This document shows positions 17,296-26,134 of a stretch of DNA of 30,944 bases, in pieces. How positions within the stretch are numbered: position 1 is the stretch's first letter; the number at the start of each line of letters is the position of its first letter. The notes under the pieces are model-generated. The model was given only the letters and a program-made list of their open reading frames with translations. It had not been told where the DNA came from and did no database searches. Both the position numbers and the translations under genes were made by a program. Source of the stretch: Deltaproteobacteria bacterium UBA5756 (GTDB lineage Bacteria; Desulfobacterota; Syntrophorhabdia; Syntrophorhabdales; Syntrophorhabdaceae); the NCBI GenBank assembly GCA_002418985.1, contig DIFE01000068.1, positions 1 through 30,944 on the forward strand. Direction: 5' to 3'.

Positions 17296-18040
17296 GCGGG
17301 CTTTCCGGGTGTGGCAGAGACATTTCACCGTCTACACAAAGCTTTATTTATCAAGCATCGCCCTGAATTTTGTCGAACCAGTTCTCTACCTCGTCGCACT
17401 CGGTTTCGGCCTCGGGGGATATATCCAGCAGGTTCAGGGAAAACCATACATAAACTTCATCGCGCCCGGCATCATAGCGTCATCATCGATGTTCGCCACG
17501 GTCTATGAATGTACCTACTCGACCTATGTCCGGATATTCTTCCAGAAGACCTTCGACGCCATCCTCGCGACGCCCGTCAACATCGACGACCTCATAGCGG
17601 GGGAAATGATGTGGGGAGCGACGAAAAGCATCCTCTACGGTGTGATCATTATCGGGACGATAAGCGCCTTCCGCCTCGTCGATTCCGCCCTGATCGTTTT
17701 TGTCGTCCCCGTTCTTTTCCTGAGCGGGCTCATCTTTGCGGAGATCTCCCTGATGTGTGTGGCGCTGGTCCCCGGTGTCGACTCCCTGAATTATTTCTAT
17801 ACCCTGCTCATGTCCCCGATGTTCCTCTTTTCGGGGATCTTCTTTCCCCTCGACAGCCTGCCGTCCTTCGTTAGCAAGATTGCCTGGTTTACCCCTCTCT
17901 TCCATCTCACGAACGTTTGCAGGGCACTTGCCGAAGGCTCTCCGGGGAAGGCGCTCGAGGGTGTGATATGGATAATTGTCGTCGTTATTATCCTCGCCCC
18001 GTTTCCCTTCAAGCTGATGCGCCGCCGAATCATTCGCTAG
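17285..18040 (+). CDS. ABC-2 type transporter permease (NodJ-like)
   Basis: The 251-aa membrane protein has about six hydrophobic spans and the NodJ-type segment YINFIAPGIIASSSMFATVYECTYSTYVRI followed by FQKTFDAILATPV. It should form the channel of the exporter with the preceding ATPase. The start is TTG 17285, backed by GGGAGG at 17275-17280, 4 nt upstream, and it overlaps the ATPase gene by 11 nt. The stop at 18038-18040 lies 6 nt from the stop of the convergent dacB gene, leaving no room for a terminator. The transported substrate is unknown. Confidence 0.9.
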   Translation: MKVKRAFRVWQRHFTVYTKLYLSSIALNFVEPVLYLVALGFGLGGYIQQVQGKPYINFIAPGIIASSSMFATVYECTYSTYVRIFFQKTFDAILATPVNIDDLIAGEMMWGATKSILYGVIIIGTISAFRLVDSALIVFVVPVLFLSGLIFAEISLMCVALVPGVDSLNYFYTLLMSPMFLFSGIFFPLDSLPSFVSKIAWFTPLFHLTNVCRALAEGSPGKALEGVIWIIVVVIILAPFPFKLMRRRIIR

Positions 18041-18046
18041 ACAGCA

Positions 18047-19576
18047 CTATTGCGCGGCCGAAGGGTAGTCGAGAAGCCTGAGGATGATCCTGTCGACAAC
18101 GGTATCGACAGCCTGGACGGCCGCATCGTAGTTGTTCGACAAGATCGAAAAGGCCAATATCTCGTTGTTCTTCGTCGTCACGAACCCCGACAGACTCCTG
18201 ACGTGTGTCATGGAACCCGTCTTTGCACGGATTCTCCCCTCCGCGACGGAACCCTTGAGCCTGTTGCCGAGGGTTCCGTCCACGCTCATGACGGGAAGCG
18301 ACTCGATGTAACAGGATGCATACGGGCCCCGTGCCATGGCCTTCAGCAAATCGACTATGGCGCGGGGGGTGACGAGATTGTGACGGGATAAACCGGAGCC
18401 GTCGGCCATGGCGACCCCGGCAGTGTCGATGCCCGCAGTGCTGAGGGTGGCGAGTGCAGCATTCGGTGATTCGTCACCGGTTGCTTTCCCGATCGCGAAG
18501 AGAAGCATTTCAGCGTAGAGATTGTTGCTGAGTTTATTGACAACCTTTATCATTTCAGAAAGTTTGGGCGAATGATAGATGGCTGCGGTCTTGAACGTCT
18601 TTTTCCTTCGGACGTCCGGTATATCGACGGTCCTGGGACAGTTGCGGGCGCAGGCTATCTCTCCTTTTACGGCGATTCCGTCCGCCGCGAGAGTCTCTTT
18701 AAAGACAAACCCGCCGAAATAAGCGGGATGGTTGACGGCGACGTAGCGAGTTATCGTATCACCCTGGGCACCGATAGAGCCGGTCATGAGAAGAGTTCTC
18801 GGCGTTGCGTACTCGAACCCTACCGTGCCCTGACCCGGTTTTTGTGTCAGGCGGTTATGCAGCCGTACGTAGCCGGTAACGGGTTCCATGACGAGCCGAA
18901 TCCCTTCCCGGCCGCGACCCGGGGTTATATCGAGCTGGATACAATTGTTATTAAAAGTGAAGGCATCCCTCGGGGCCGAAAAACAGTTCGTGGCATCGCC
19001 TATTTCCCAGCCTGCGGGATAGGGTTGCCCCGTGAAGGCGGAATTGTCGATGATGAGATCGCCGCGAATCTCCCCCACTCCCATTTCCTTCAACCTGGTT
19101 GTCCATTGCCGGAAGACGTGGAGGGGATCACCCCTGTTGAAATAACCCGATATGGTGGGATCACCCGATCCCTCTATGATGAGATCGCCGTGAAGTATCC
19201 CGGAGCGCAGGGAACCGCCGGTGAGGAGCCGTGTTTCATAGCGATATTCCGGCGTGAGGGCGATAAGAGCGGCGGCGGAAGTGAAGAGTTTCATGTTGGA
19301 TGCAGGCACGAGGCGTTTGCTGCCGTTCAGTTCGAAAAGCCTCTGTCCCGTTGTCACCGAATCGATCACGACTCCCAGGTGGGCGGAGCCCAGCGCGGGA
19401 TCGCGAAGGATGTTCTCCATATCGCCGGCAAGGGCCTGCGCAGGGTTGGTGTCCGACCGGGCTGTTTGGGCGCAGGAAAGGACGGCCATGATAAGAACAC
19501 AGAGGTATACACAAAACTGTCCCGCACGAGGGACACATGAGGTTTTCTGTATATGATCGGGATATCTCGGGACCAT
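18047..19576 (-). CDS. dacB: D-alanyl-D-alanine carboxypeptidase/endopeptidase (peptidase S13, class C PBP)
   Basis: The 509-aa product trims peptidoglycan peptides in the periplasm. The active site has three motifs: S-N-M-K (S93, K96 in PASNMKLFT), S-N-N in KLSNNLYAEMLL near residue 347, and K-T-G in RAKTGSMTHVRSLSG near 454. The ~250-residue insert between the first two is typical of PBP4/DacB. Residues about 21-38 are a hydrophobic signal sequence with a Cys at 35; VLSC is a poor lipobox, so a lipid anchor is possible but not clear. It is convergent with the ABC permease gene and lies downstream of two glycosyltransferase genes on the same strand, with 23 nt between. Confidence 0.92.
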   Translation of the reverse strand: MVPRYPDHIQKTSCVPRAGQFCVYLCVLIMAVLSCAQTARSDTNPAQALAGDMENILRDPALGSAHLGVVIDSVTTGQRLFELNGSKRLVPASNMKLFTSAAALIALTPEYRYETRLLTGGSLRSGILHGDLIIEGSGDPTISGYFNRGDPLHVFRQWTTRLKEMGVGEIRGDLIIDNSAFTGQPYPAGWEIGDATNCFSAPRDAFTFNNNCIQLDITPGRGREGIRLVMEPVTGYVRLHNRLTQKPGQGTVGFEYATPRTLLMTGSIGAQGDTITRYVAVNHPAYFGGFVFKETLAADGIAVKGEIACARNCPRTVDIPDVRRKKTFKTAAIYHSPKLSEMIKVVNKLSNNLYAEMLLFAIGKATGDESPNAALATLSTAGIDTAGVAMADGSGLSRHNLVTPRAIVDLLKAMARGPYASCYIESLPVMSVDGTLGNRLKGSVAEGRIRAKTGSMTHVRSLSGFVTTKNNEILAFSILSNNYDAAVQAVDTVVDRIILRLLDYPSAAQ

Positions 19577-19599
19577 TGCGATATGACAACCTCGCCGTT

Positions 19600-21243
19600 T
19601 CAGTAATTGGAGAGCAGACAGCGGTCGTTCTGACAGATTCGCGTCCTGATACGCCCGGGAAAGCGTTTTTCCAGGTTGTCGATCCTCTTTAGTTTTGTTA
19701 CGAAGAGAACCTTCCTCTCAGAACCGATGAGCCGGAAAAAATCTTCTTCCTCCATGAATATCTTCCTGGCGTCGTCATATTTCGATCCCATGGCAAGCTC
19801 TCCCTTGTATGAGGCAATGGTAACCGGCCTTCCCAGGTAAAAGGGAAGTGTCAGATCGAGCGCGGAATAGTTGACTATGATATCCGGCGGGGGATCTGCC
19901 TCACGCGCCGCCACCGCCAGTTTCTTGACCGTATTGACCCTGTCGATCACGTCTGACTGGGCCATGATGGCTATGATGGTGGAAAGGGAGAAGAGGAAAA
20001 GCAGCACGAAAAGGGGGCCCGGGAGCCTGAACCTTCTGAAAAAGAGAAGCACAAGGCAGACTGACGCCGTGAGGGATATCCACAATGAAAAGTGTCTGAG
20101 GTCCCCCGTTATCCCGGGAGCGTCCATGGAGACGTCCGCAATATAAGCCATGAAGGAAGGGCTGAAATAGACGAGACAGGAAGAAGCCAGGATTGCCATA
20201 AAGAGACCGCAGGCGATGATCTCCCAAAGTTTCCTGAACGGGGATCCGGCCTTGTCATGGAAGAGCGCGCCTACCGCCACGGAAACGGTCGGGAAAAGAG
20301 GAAGAATGTAGGGGGGGAGCTTCGATCCGGAGAGGCTGAAGAAGGCGAAGACAATGGCCGACCATAAGAGGAACAGGCGGCAATCAGGCCTTTTCCAGAC
20401 TAAAAGTACGGCCCGCGGGATGAAGAACGTCCAGGGAAGCATCCCTCCCAGGAGGACGGGTATGAAATAGTAGACAGGTCCGCCGCGCTTATGCTTTGTC
20501 GAGATGAAACGGAGGAAATGCTGATCGACGAAGAAAAAATCAAAGAACTCCTTTTCCCTCAGCGAGATGATGATGAACCAGGGAGCGGCTATCAGAAGGT
20601 ACAGAAGAAGGCCGCGGACCGGCTTCATCCGTCTCGCAAAAGAGATATTGCGTTCCGTAAGCAAAAAGACGAAGATCGTGGCGCATAACAGGACGGGTGC
20701 GACGGGGCCCTTCGTCAGCGTCGCCAGCGCCATGGCCGCATAGAACCCATAGAGGAATGCAGCTTTTCGCTCCCGGTAGTACCCGTAAAAGCACAGGAGG
20801 GACAGAAACAACCAGAAGGTGAGGATCATATCCGTCGTGACTATTCGCGCCATCGCAAAAAAACCCGGGGACGACAACAGAACGAGGGATGCTAGGAAAG
20901 CGGCTTTTTCATCAACCCAGCGCCGCAGGAAGAAGAAGAGGCTGAAGACGCACAGAACGGCCGCGAGGGCATTGGGAAACCTGAACGACCATTCGCTTAT
21001 CCCGAACAGCTTATACGAAGCAGCGACGGACCAGTAGAGAAAGGGAGGTTTTTCAAAATAGCGGACGTCATTGAGGCGCGGGACGGTGAAATCACCACTC
21101 TGTACCATCTCCCGCGGGATTTCGGCGTACCTGCCTTCATCGGGTTCCTTGAGGGAGTAAGTACCGAGGCCGTGAAAAACAAAGGCGTAGGAGAGAATGA
21201 GAAGGATTATCGTATACCTGGCGAAGCTCTTATCGGGTTTCAT
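19600..21243 (-). CDS. ArnT-like glycosyltransferase family 39/83 membrane protein (second of pair)
   Basis: The 547-aa protein has about a dozen hydrophobic spans and the first-loop motif LKEPDEGRYAEIPREMV, with acidic pair D35-E36 in the place of the catalytic Asp of ArnT/PMT enzymes. These use a polyprenyl-phosphate sugar to glycosylate lipid A, another lipid or protein on the outer face of the inner membrane. FEKPPFLYW and FRFPNALAAV are also family features. The C-terminal ~130 residues form a soluble domain. It overlaps the upstream paralogue by 4 nt (ATGA). The acceptor and sugar cannot be told from sequence, so arnT is not assigned. Confidence 0.85.
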   Translation of the reverse strand: MKPDKSFARYTIILLILSYAFVFHGLGTYSLKEPDEGRYAEIPREMVQSGDFTVPRLNDVRYFEKPPFLYWSVAASYKLFGISEWSFRFPNALAAVLCVFSLFFFLRRWVDEKAAFLASLVLLSSPGFFAMARIVTTDMILTFWLFLSLLCFYGYYRERKAAFLYGFYAAMALATLTKGPVAPVLLCATIFVFLLTERNISFARRMKPVRGLLLYLLIAAPWFIIISLREKEFFDFFFVDQHFLRFISTKHKRGGPVYYFIPVLLGGMLPWTFFIPRAVLLVWKRPDCRLFLLWSAIVFAFFSLSGSKLPPYILPLFPTVSVAVGALFHDKAGSPFRKLWEIIACGLFMAILASSCLVYFSPSFMAYIADVSMDAPGITGDLRHFSLWISLTASVCLVLLFFRRFRLPGPLFVLLFLFSLSTIIAIMAQSDVIDRVNTVKKLAVAAREADPPPDIIVNYSALDLTLPFYLGRPVTIASYKGELAMGSKYDDARKIFMEEEDFFRLIGSERKVLFVTKLKRIDNLEKRFPGRIRTRICQNDRCLLSNY

Positions 21244-22832
21244 CGGCTGTTGTCCGTCATACTTTTTTCGTAGCTGAAAATAACCATGTCCGTATCGCCG
21301 ATGCGGTCCTGGGATTGCACCACGGCACCCGGGACGGCCTGCGTGACCTCGGCGGCGTCACGGCGTCGGGTCAGGAGGTAAAATTTTTTCTGGCCGCCGG
21401 CGAACCGCCTGAGCCCGGCGACGTCGTGTTCCTCGACATGGACCGCGAATCTACCGACGTAGTATACATAAACTCCGCGCATACTGCCATAATAGACCCA
21501 GGGTACATCCTCACCCGCGAGGCTTCTTATCTTTTCGCTGACGGGTTTCGGGGATTTGTACCGATTCCACTTTTCAAATATGGAAATGTTTCCCGTCATG
21601 AAGGCAAGTCCCAGAAAGACGGCGAGTGAAGCGAAGGCGGCCCGGGGGGCATTGAAGCGGACGCAGAGAATAATGAGAACCCCGATGCCGATGGCAAGCG
21701 ATCCAAGGATGATCCTTTCAGGCAGGAATTCGCCGTAGAGGGATGTCCTGTACGTAAGAAGCGTTATCCCCAAGGTGAGGAATACCGCGCCCGTGACACA
21801 GAAGGCTATTTTATTGTAGAGACTCCTTCCATCCGTTATGGAACCCGATACCATCACGGCAAGGGCGGGAAGGGCAGGCAGCATGTATTTACTGATCTTG
21901 CCCGAGGAAAGGGACAAAAAGAAAAAGAACCAGACGAACCAGAGGCAAAAGTACCGCGTTCCCCGGTCCGTCCTCCAGTTCTTCACCGCAGCATACAGAC
22001 CCAGTGGCAGAAAAAGGCTCCAGGGGAAGAAATCAAGGGGAAGGGTCGTGAAATAATAATAGAAAGGCCTCCTGTGACTCCAGGCGTCAAAGAACCTTAG
22101 AAAGTTCTGGCGAAGGATGTTCTCGTACAAATAGGGAAATCCTTCCTTGAGATACACGGCAAGATACCATGGGAGGACGATGACCAGAAAAATAAGAACT
22201 CCGATGCAGGTATGTCTCGTGAAGAACACTGACAGTCTTCTTTCGGAGGCGCAGTAGAGGATGGCTACGGGCGCTGCAAGTGCCAGCGCGAGAGGGCCTT
22301 TCGCCATAAAGGCAAAGGCAAGGGCGACAAAGAACAGGTAATACCAGACCCTCCTCCCGCTCTTCATAAACTGGAAGAAGACGAGCAACGCGGCGACCAG
22401 GGCGGCTGAAAAGACCATATCGACCTGGAGGTAACGTGCCTGCCAGTAAAAAAGGGGCGCGAGGGCGAGTACGACAACGCTGTACAATGCCATTCGCATA
22501 CCGAAGAAGGACCGGGTTACAAGGAACAGTGCGATGATCGTGAAGATGGCTGCAAAGCCTGACGCCAGGCGCATCGACGTCTCTTCCGGAAGCCATCGAA
22601 AGGTTTTGGCAAAGGCGAAGACGACATAATAAAAAAGGGGAGGTTTTTCAGCGTAGGCCGAATTGTTGAGATGGGGGACGACAAAATTGTTGTTAAGCTC
22701 TTTGACGATCTCGGCGAAGTCACCCTCGTCCGGGGCCCAGAAATCCCGGCCGCCGATGTTGGTGAGAAAGAGCCCGCAGCACGCGACAAGAATGAGGATG
22801 ATGACGGCGATCTTTGTGTTCTTCTGCTCCAT
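21240..22832 (-). CDS. ArnT-like glycosyltransferase family 39/83 membrane protein (first of pair)
   Basis: The 530-aa paralogue of the gene after it shares the layout: an N-terminal span, then FWAPDEGDFAEIVKEL with D35-E36 at the same positions, AEKPPLFYYVVFAF, many hydrophobic spans and a C-terminal soluble part. It is probably an inner-membrane glycosyltransferase using a polyprenyl-phosphate sugar. The two genes are translationally coupled, which suggests they act on the same glycan or lipid. Upstream (22833-22966) is a short spacer with hairpins after rnpB. Confidence 0.85.
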   Translation of the reverse strand: MEQKNTKIAVIILILVACCGLFLTNIGGRDFWAPDEGDFAEIVKELNNNFVVPHLNNSAYAEKPPLFYYVVFAFAKTFRWLPEETSMRLASGFAAIFTIIALFLVTRSFFGMRMALYSVVVLALAPLFYWQARYLQVDMVFSAALVAALLVFFQFMKSGRRVWYYLFFVALAFAFMAKGPLALALAAPVAILYCASERRLSVFFTRHTCIGVLIFLVIVLPWYLAVYLKEGFPYLYENILRQNFLRFFDAWSHRRPFYYYFTTLPLDFFPWSLFLPLGLYAAVKNWRTDRGTRYFCLWFVWFFFFLSLSSGKISKYMLPALPALAVMVSGSITDGRSLYNKIAFCVTGAVFLTLGITLLTYRTSLYGEFLPERIILGSLAIGIGVLIILCVRFNAPRAAFASLAVFLGLAFMTGNISIFEKWNRYKSPKPVSEKIRSLAGEDVPWVYYGSMRGVYVYYVGRFAVHVEEHDVAGLRRFAGGQKKFYLLTRRRDAAEVTQAVPGAVVQSQDRIGDTDMVIFSYEKSMTDNSR

Positions 22833-22855
22833 TGACCGGTCTGTTTTGTCTATTG

Positions 22856-22920
22856 CCCGGGGAACCGGGATGAAGAACTATTCAGAGGGCACACGACCGG
22901 TGTGACGGGTCTGACCCCAC
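22856..22920. repeat. Cluster of short palindromes, REP-like
   Basis: Three small inverted repeats follow each other: CCCGG-GGAA-CCGGG (22856-22869), CACAC-GACCG-GTGTG (22890-22904) and GGGTC-T-GACCC (22908-22918). The last resembles the TGGGGTCAGACCC core that recurs in REP-type repeats of many genomes. No U-tract follows on either strand. They lie between rnpB and the glycosyltransferase gene. Confidence 0.4.
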
Positions 22921-22966
22921 GTCCTTCCTAACCCCCGAAACCCGGGTCCTGCTGTTTGAAAAAAAA

Positions 22967-23318
<352 letters not shown>

Positions 23319-23324
<6 letters not shown>

Positions 23325-23717
23325 TTTTAATATGGCATCCTTCGCGAGTTTGTCTGCTTCCCTGTTTTGTTCCCGCGGTATATATTGTATCGTAAAATGT
23401 TCGAAATTGCTTATGATTTGTTTGACACGCTTCACGTATTCCAGAAGGGTTAAATTTTTGATCTTATATACTCCGGTAACCTGATTTGCCACAAGTTGAG
23501 AATCTGTATATACGGAAACGTTTCTGACAGAATGTTCCTGAGCGCTCTTCAAGGCGTAAAGAAGTGCCTCGTACTCGGCCATATTGTTTGTCATTTCCCC
23601 CAGGAAGACCGCTCTGGTGAATATCACGCTCCCCTTGTCGTCCCTGGCGACGATGCCGGCGCCGGACTTTCCCGGGTTGCCGGAGGAAGCCCCGTCAACA
23701 TGAACATGCCAGCGCAT
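23319..23717 (-). CDS. rnhA: Ribonuclease HI-like protein
   Basis: The 132-aa product cleaves RNA in RNA/DNA hybrids. The catalytic acids are visible: D8 (HVDGASSGNPG), E48 (NNMAEYEAL), D72 (YTDSQLV) and D122 (READKLAK). It lacks the basic protrusion of E. coli RNase HI and resembles the short RnhA/YpdQ type. The start is ATG 23717, which overlaps the stop of the zinc-ribbon gene by 1 nt (TAATG); a longer frame from 23762 would run inside that gene. The last two codons (GGG TAG) lie within the RNase P RNA helix P1. Confidence 0.9.
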
Positions 23718-24427
23718 TAATCGTTTTCTCTGAAGAAGAGAATCCGGTTGCAGCTCGGACATTGAATAAGCTGCTTGTTTTTGGTGACCTCGATGAAAAG
23801 CTGGGGAGGGATGTTCATGTTACAGCCAAGGCACACCCCGTGTTTCACGTTGGTAACGGCGACACCTCCGCGTTTTTCGCGAAGAATGCCGTAGATGGTC
23901 CGCAGGTTTTCGCTGACGACGGAAAGCAGGTTATCCCTTTCCGTAGTGAGCTTTGCTATTACTTCGTCCATCGACCGTGTTTCTTTTTCAATCGCCACTC
24001 TTTCGATTTCGGATTCCTTCTCGAGTCTCTTGAGCTGTACCGTAGAACCTTCAAAGTCCTTCTTAAGGTCCTCTACTTTATCCATGAGGACGAGCACGTC
24101 CTCCTCGGTACGATCGTTTGCTTCCTTGGCGGATTCTATTTCCTTGAGGAGAGCCTGATATTCCTTGTTCGTTTTTACGTCATAGAGCCTTACTTCAAGC
24201 TTCTTGATCTTGTCTTTCTCGACTTCCAGTTCCTTCTCTTTCTTGCGACGTTCCTTTTCGAGTTCTTCGATGATCTCTTTTTCCTTTTCGATCTTCTCCT
24301 GGACCGTACCCAGCTCATCTTCCATCTGCCTGAGCCTTCTCGGTGCCTGAAGGAGTTTTTGTTCCCCTTCCATGATCATCGATTCAATTTTCTGTGCTTC
24401 AAAAAGAGTCTCTAATTCCTGCTCCAC
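23717..24427 (-). CDS. Coiled-coil protein with C4-type zinc ribbon (COG1579 family)
   Basis: The 236-aa protein is a long charged coiled coil (about 1-175) ending in a zinc ribbon: C199 and C202 (CLGCNMNIPP), C223 and C226 (CPSCNRILFF). The family's role is not settled; nucleic-acid binding is often supposed. The start is GTG 24427, with GGAGG at 24438-24434. That ribosome site directly follows the U-tract of the tRNA terminator. It is coupled to rnhA by TAATG. Next to rnhA and rnpB it may serve RNA metabolism, but that is inference from position. Confidence 0.85.
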   Translation of the reverse strand: MEQELETLFEAQKIESMIMEGEQKLLQAPRRLRQMEDELGTVQEKIEKEKEIIEELEKERRKKEKELEVEKDKIKKLEVRLYDVKTNKEYQALLKEIESAKEANDRTEEDVLVLMDKVEDLKKDFEGSTVQLKRLEKESEIERVAIEKETRSMDEVIAKLTTERDNLLSVVSENLRTIYGILREKRGGVAVTNVKHGVCLGCNMNIPPQLFIEVTKNKQLIQCPSCNRILFFREND

Positions 24428-24437
24428 TTTATTGCCT

Positions 24438-24478
24438 CCAAAAAGGAGAAGGGGTGTACCCGATGGTACACCCCTTCT
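24438..24478 (-). terminator. Strong rho-independent terminator after tRNA-CAU
   Basis: On the minus strand AGAAGGGGTGTACC pairs perfectly over 14 bp with GGTACACCCCTTCT around the loop ATCG, then CCTTTTT follows. It ends the tRNA transcript. The T-tract runs straight into the GGAGG of the zinc-ribbon gene. Confidence 0.85.
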
Positions 24479-24538
24479 GTGTCAGTTGACGAATCCTGTT
24501 CTATGAGAAATTTTTTCACCATTTGATCATAATTATAT

Positions 24539-24611
24539 TGGGCCCACTTGGGTTCGAACCAAGGACCTACCGGTTATGAGCCGGTGGCTCTTCCAGCTGA
24601 GCTATGGGCCC
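24539..24611 (-). tRNA. tRNA with CAU anticodon, probably tRNA-Ile2 (lysidine-modified)
   Basis: The 73-nt minus-strand sequence forms a full cloverleaf: acceptor GGGCCCA/TGGGCCC with discriminator A, D-arm GCTC-AGCTGGAA-GAGC, anticodon stem CCGG/CCGG around CTCATAA, and T-arm with GGTTCGAACC. The anticodon is CAU. The body, including the loop CTCATAA and GC-rich acceptor GGGCCCATAGCTCAG, resembles Ile2 tRNAs read as AUA after lysidine modification by TilS more than elongator Met. No CCA is encoded (ATA follows), so the tail must be added by a nucleotidyltransferase. Confidence 0.9.
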
Positions 24612-24623
24612 AACTTTTCTAAT

Positions 24624-24653
24624 AAAATAAACGATTTCACCCCGCTTTGTCAA
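24624..24653 (-). promoter_or_regulatory. Sigma-70 promoter of the tRNA gene
   Basis: On the minus strand TTGACA (24653-24648) is followed after 18 nt by TATTTT (24629-24624), so transcription would start a few bases before the tRNA 5' end at 24611. Confidence 0.7.
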
Positions 24654-24777
24654 TGACTGAATGGGCCTGCGGCCCGAAACCTATCACCCGGGACTTCTCT
24701 ATTTTTCCATTCCATTTTCTGTCATATCTATACTACAATGTCGAAACGGTATGAAATAACTGAGAGGGAGGCGTCTC

Positions 24778-26124
24778 ATGGGAGACGAGAGAGTCACCAA
24801 GGAAGAACTTCTTGAAAAAGCCAGGAAGCCGGCGTTGGATGCGATGAAAATGCACCCCTTTTATAAGGGAAAGATTGAGATAGTCCCGAAGTGTGTCATC
24901 AGGGACGTCGATGATTTCGCCATATGGTATACCCCGGGGGTTGCGGAGCCCTGCAAGGAGATCAGTAGGAATCCCGAAAAGGTATTCGAATATACGAACA
25001 AGGGAAACACGGTCGGGATAGTGACCGACGGGACACGGGTTCTCGGGCTTGGCGATATCGGTCCGATGGCCGGATTACCGGTCATGGAAGGCAAGGCCCT
25101 TCTCTTCAAGTATCTCGGAGGGGTGGATGCGTTTCCCATTTGCCTCGACACGAAAGACCCCGATGAAATCATACGGACGGTCAAGCTGATTGCGCCCGTA
25201 TTCGGCGGCATTAACCTTGAGGATATCGAAAATCCCAAGTGTTTCTATATTCTGGAGAAGTTGAGAGCGGAATCCCCGATTCCCGTCTGGCACGACGACC
25301 AGCAGGGAACGGCGGCCGTTACGCTCGCCGGGCTTGTGAATGCCCTCAAGATTGTCGGGAAGCGGATTGAGGATGCAAAGATCACCATGATAGGGATAGG
25401 CGCCGCCAACGTTTGCATTGTGCGGATGCTTATAAAGGCGGGAGCCAATCCGAGAAACGTCATCGTGGTAGACAGCAAAGGCATACTCAACAGGAAGCGC
25501 GACGATATCAAACCCAATTACAAAGAAAAGCTCGAACTCGCCCGCACCACCAACGGAGAAAACCGGGAAGGCGATACGGCGGCTGCCCTAAAGGGACAGG
25601 ATGTTCTCATAGCCCTTTCGAAATCGGGACCCGACGTGATCCAGAAGGATTGGGTTGCCTCCATGGCCGACAATGCCATTGTGTTTGTCTGCGCAAACCC
25701 GATACCGGAGATGTGGCCCTGGGACGCGAAAGAGGCCGGGGCCCGCATCGTGGCGACGGGACGGAGCGATTTTCCCAACCAGGTCAATAATTCCGTGGGA
25801 TTTCCCGCCATATTCCGGGGCACCCTCGACGTGATGGCGCGGACCATAACCGACGAGATGTGCATCGCCGCGGCCTATGAGCTTGCGCGGTGCGCCGAGG
25901 ACAGGGGACTCACGGAAGACCATCTCCTGCCAACAATGAGCGAATGGGAGGTTTTTCCGAGGGAGGCCGTGGCCGTCGCAAAGATGGCCATGAAACAGGG
26001 CGTTGCACGCCTCACGATCGATGAAAAGGAACTTTACAATATGGCGGTCACGAAGATCCGCAGGGCTCAGGACGAAGTGGGGCTTCTCATGGAGAAGGGT
26101 GTGATACCGCCCTACGTCGATTAA
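24778..26124 (+). CDS. Malic enzyme (malate dehydrogenase, oxaloacetate-decarboxylating)
   Basis: The enzyme interconverts malate and pyruvate plus CO2 with NAD(P). The 448-aa product is the short bacterial form without the phosphotransacetylase tail of MaeB. It has WYTPGVAEPC with catalytic Tyr51, VMEGKALLFKYLGGVDAFP with Lys106, IPVWHDDQQGTAAV and the dinucleotide-binding segment MIGIGAANVCIVRML followed by VVDSKGIL. The cofactor is not clear. A GGGAGG precedes ATG 24778. Fumarase alpha begins 10 nt after its stop, so the operon links pyruvate, malate and fumarate. Confidence 0.93.
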   Translation: MGDERVTKEELLEKARKPALDAMKMHPFYKGKIEIVPKCVIRDVDDFAIWYTPGVAEPCKEISRNPEKVFEYTNKGNTVGIVTDGTRVLGLGDIGPMAGLPVMEGKALLFKYLGGVDAFPICLDTKDPDEIIRTVKLIAPVFGGINLEDIENPKCFYILEKLRAESPIPVWHDDQQGTAAVTLAGLVNALKIVGKRIEDAKITMIGIGAANVCIVRMLIKAGANPRNVIVVDSKGILNRKRDDIKPNYKEKLELARTTNGENREGDTAAALKGQDVLIALSKSGPDVIQKDWVASMADNAIVFVCANPIPEMWPWDAKEAGARIVATGRSDFPNQVNNSVGFPAIFRGTLDVMARTITDEMCIAAAYELARCAEDRGLTEDHLLPTMSEWEVFPREAVAVAKMAMKQGVARLTIDEKELYNMAVTKIRRAQDEVGLLMEKGVIPPYVD

Positions 26125-26134
26125 GGAGCCGGGT

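Noticed and set aside
18572..19540. 322-residue + strand frame opposite dacB
   Set aside because: dacB carries all three penicillin-binding-protein motifs on the other strand; this frame has no recognisable domain.
23762..24415. 217-residue open frame on the + strand opposite the zinc-ribbon gene
   Set aside because: It is a Phe/Leu-rich antisense shadow of a Glu/Lys-rich coiled coil; the minus-strand frame has a Shine-Dalgarno and zinc ligands.
24539..24611. Elongator tRNA-Met
   Set aside because: CAU anticodon alone would allow Met, but the body and the CTCATAA loop look more like tRNA-Ile2. A classifier would be needed to settle it.
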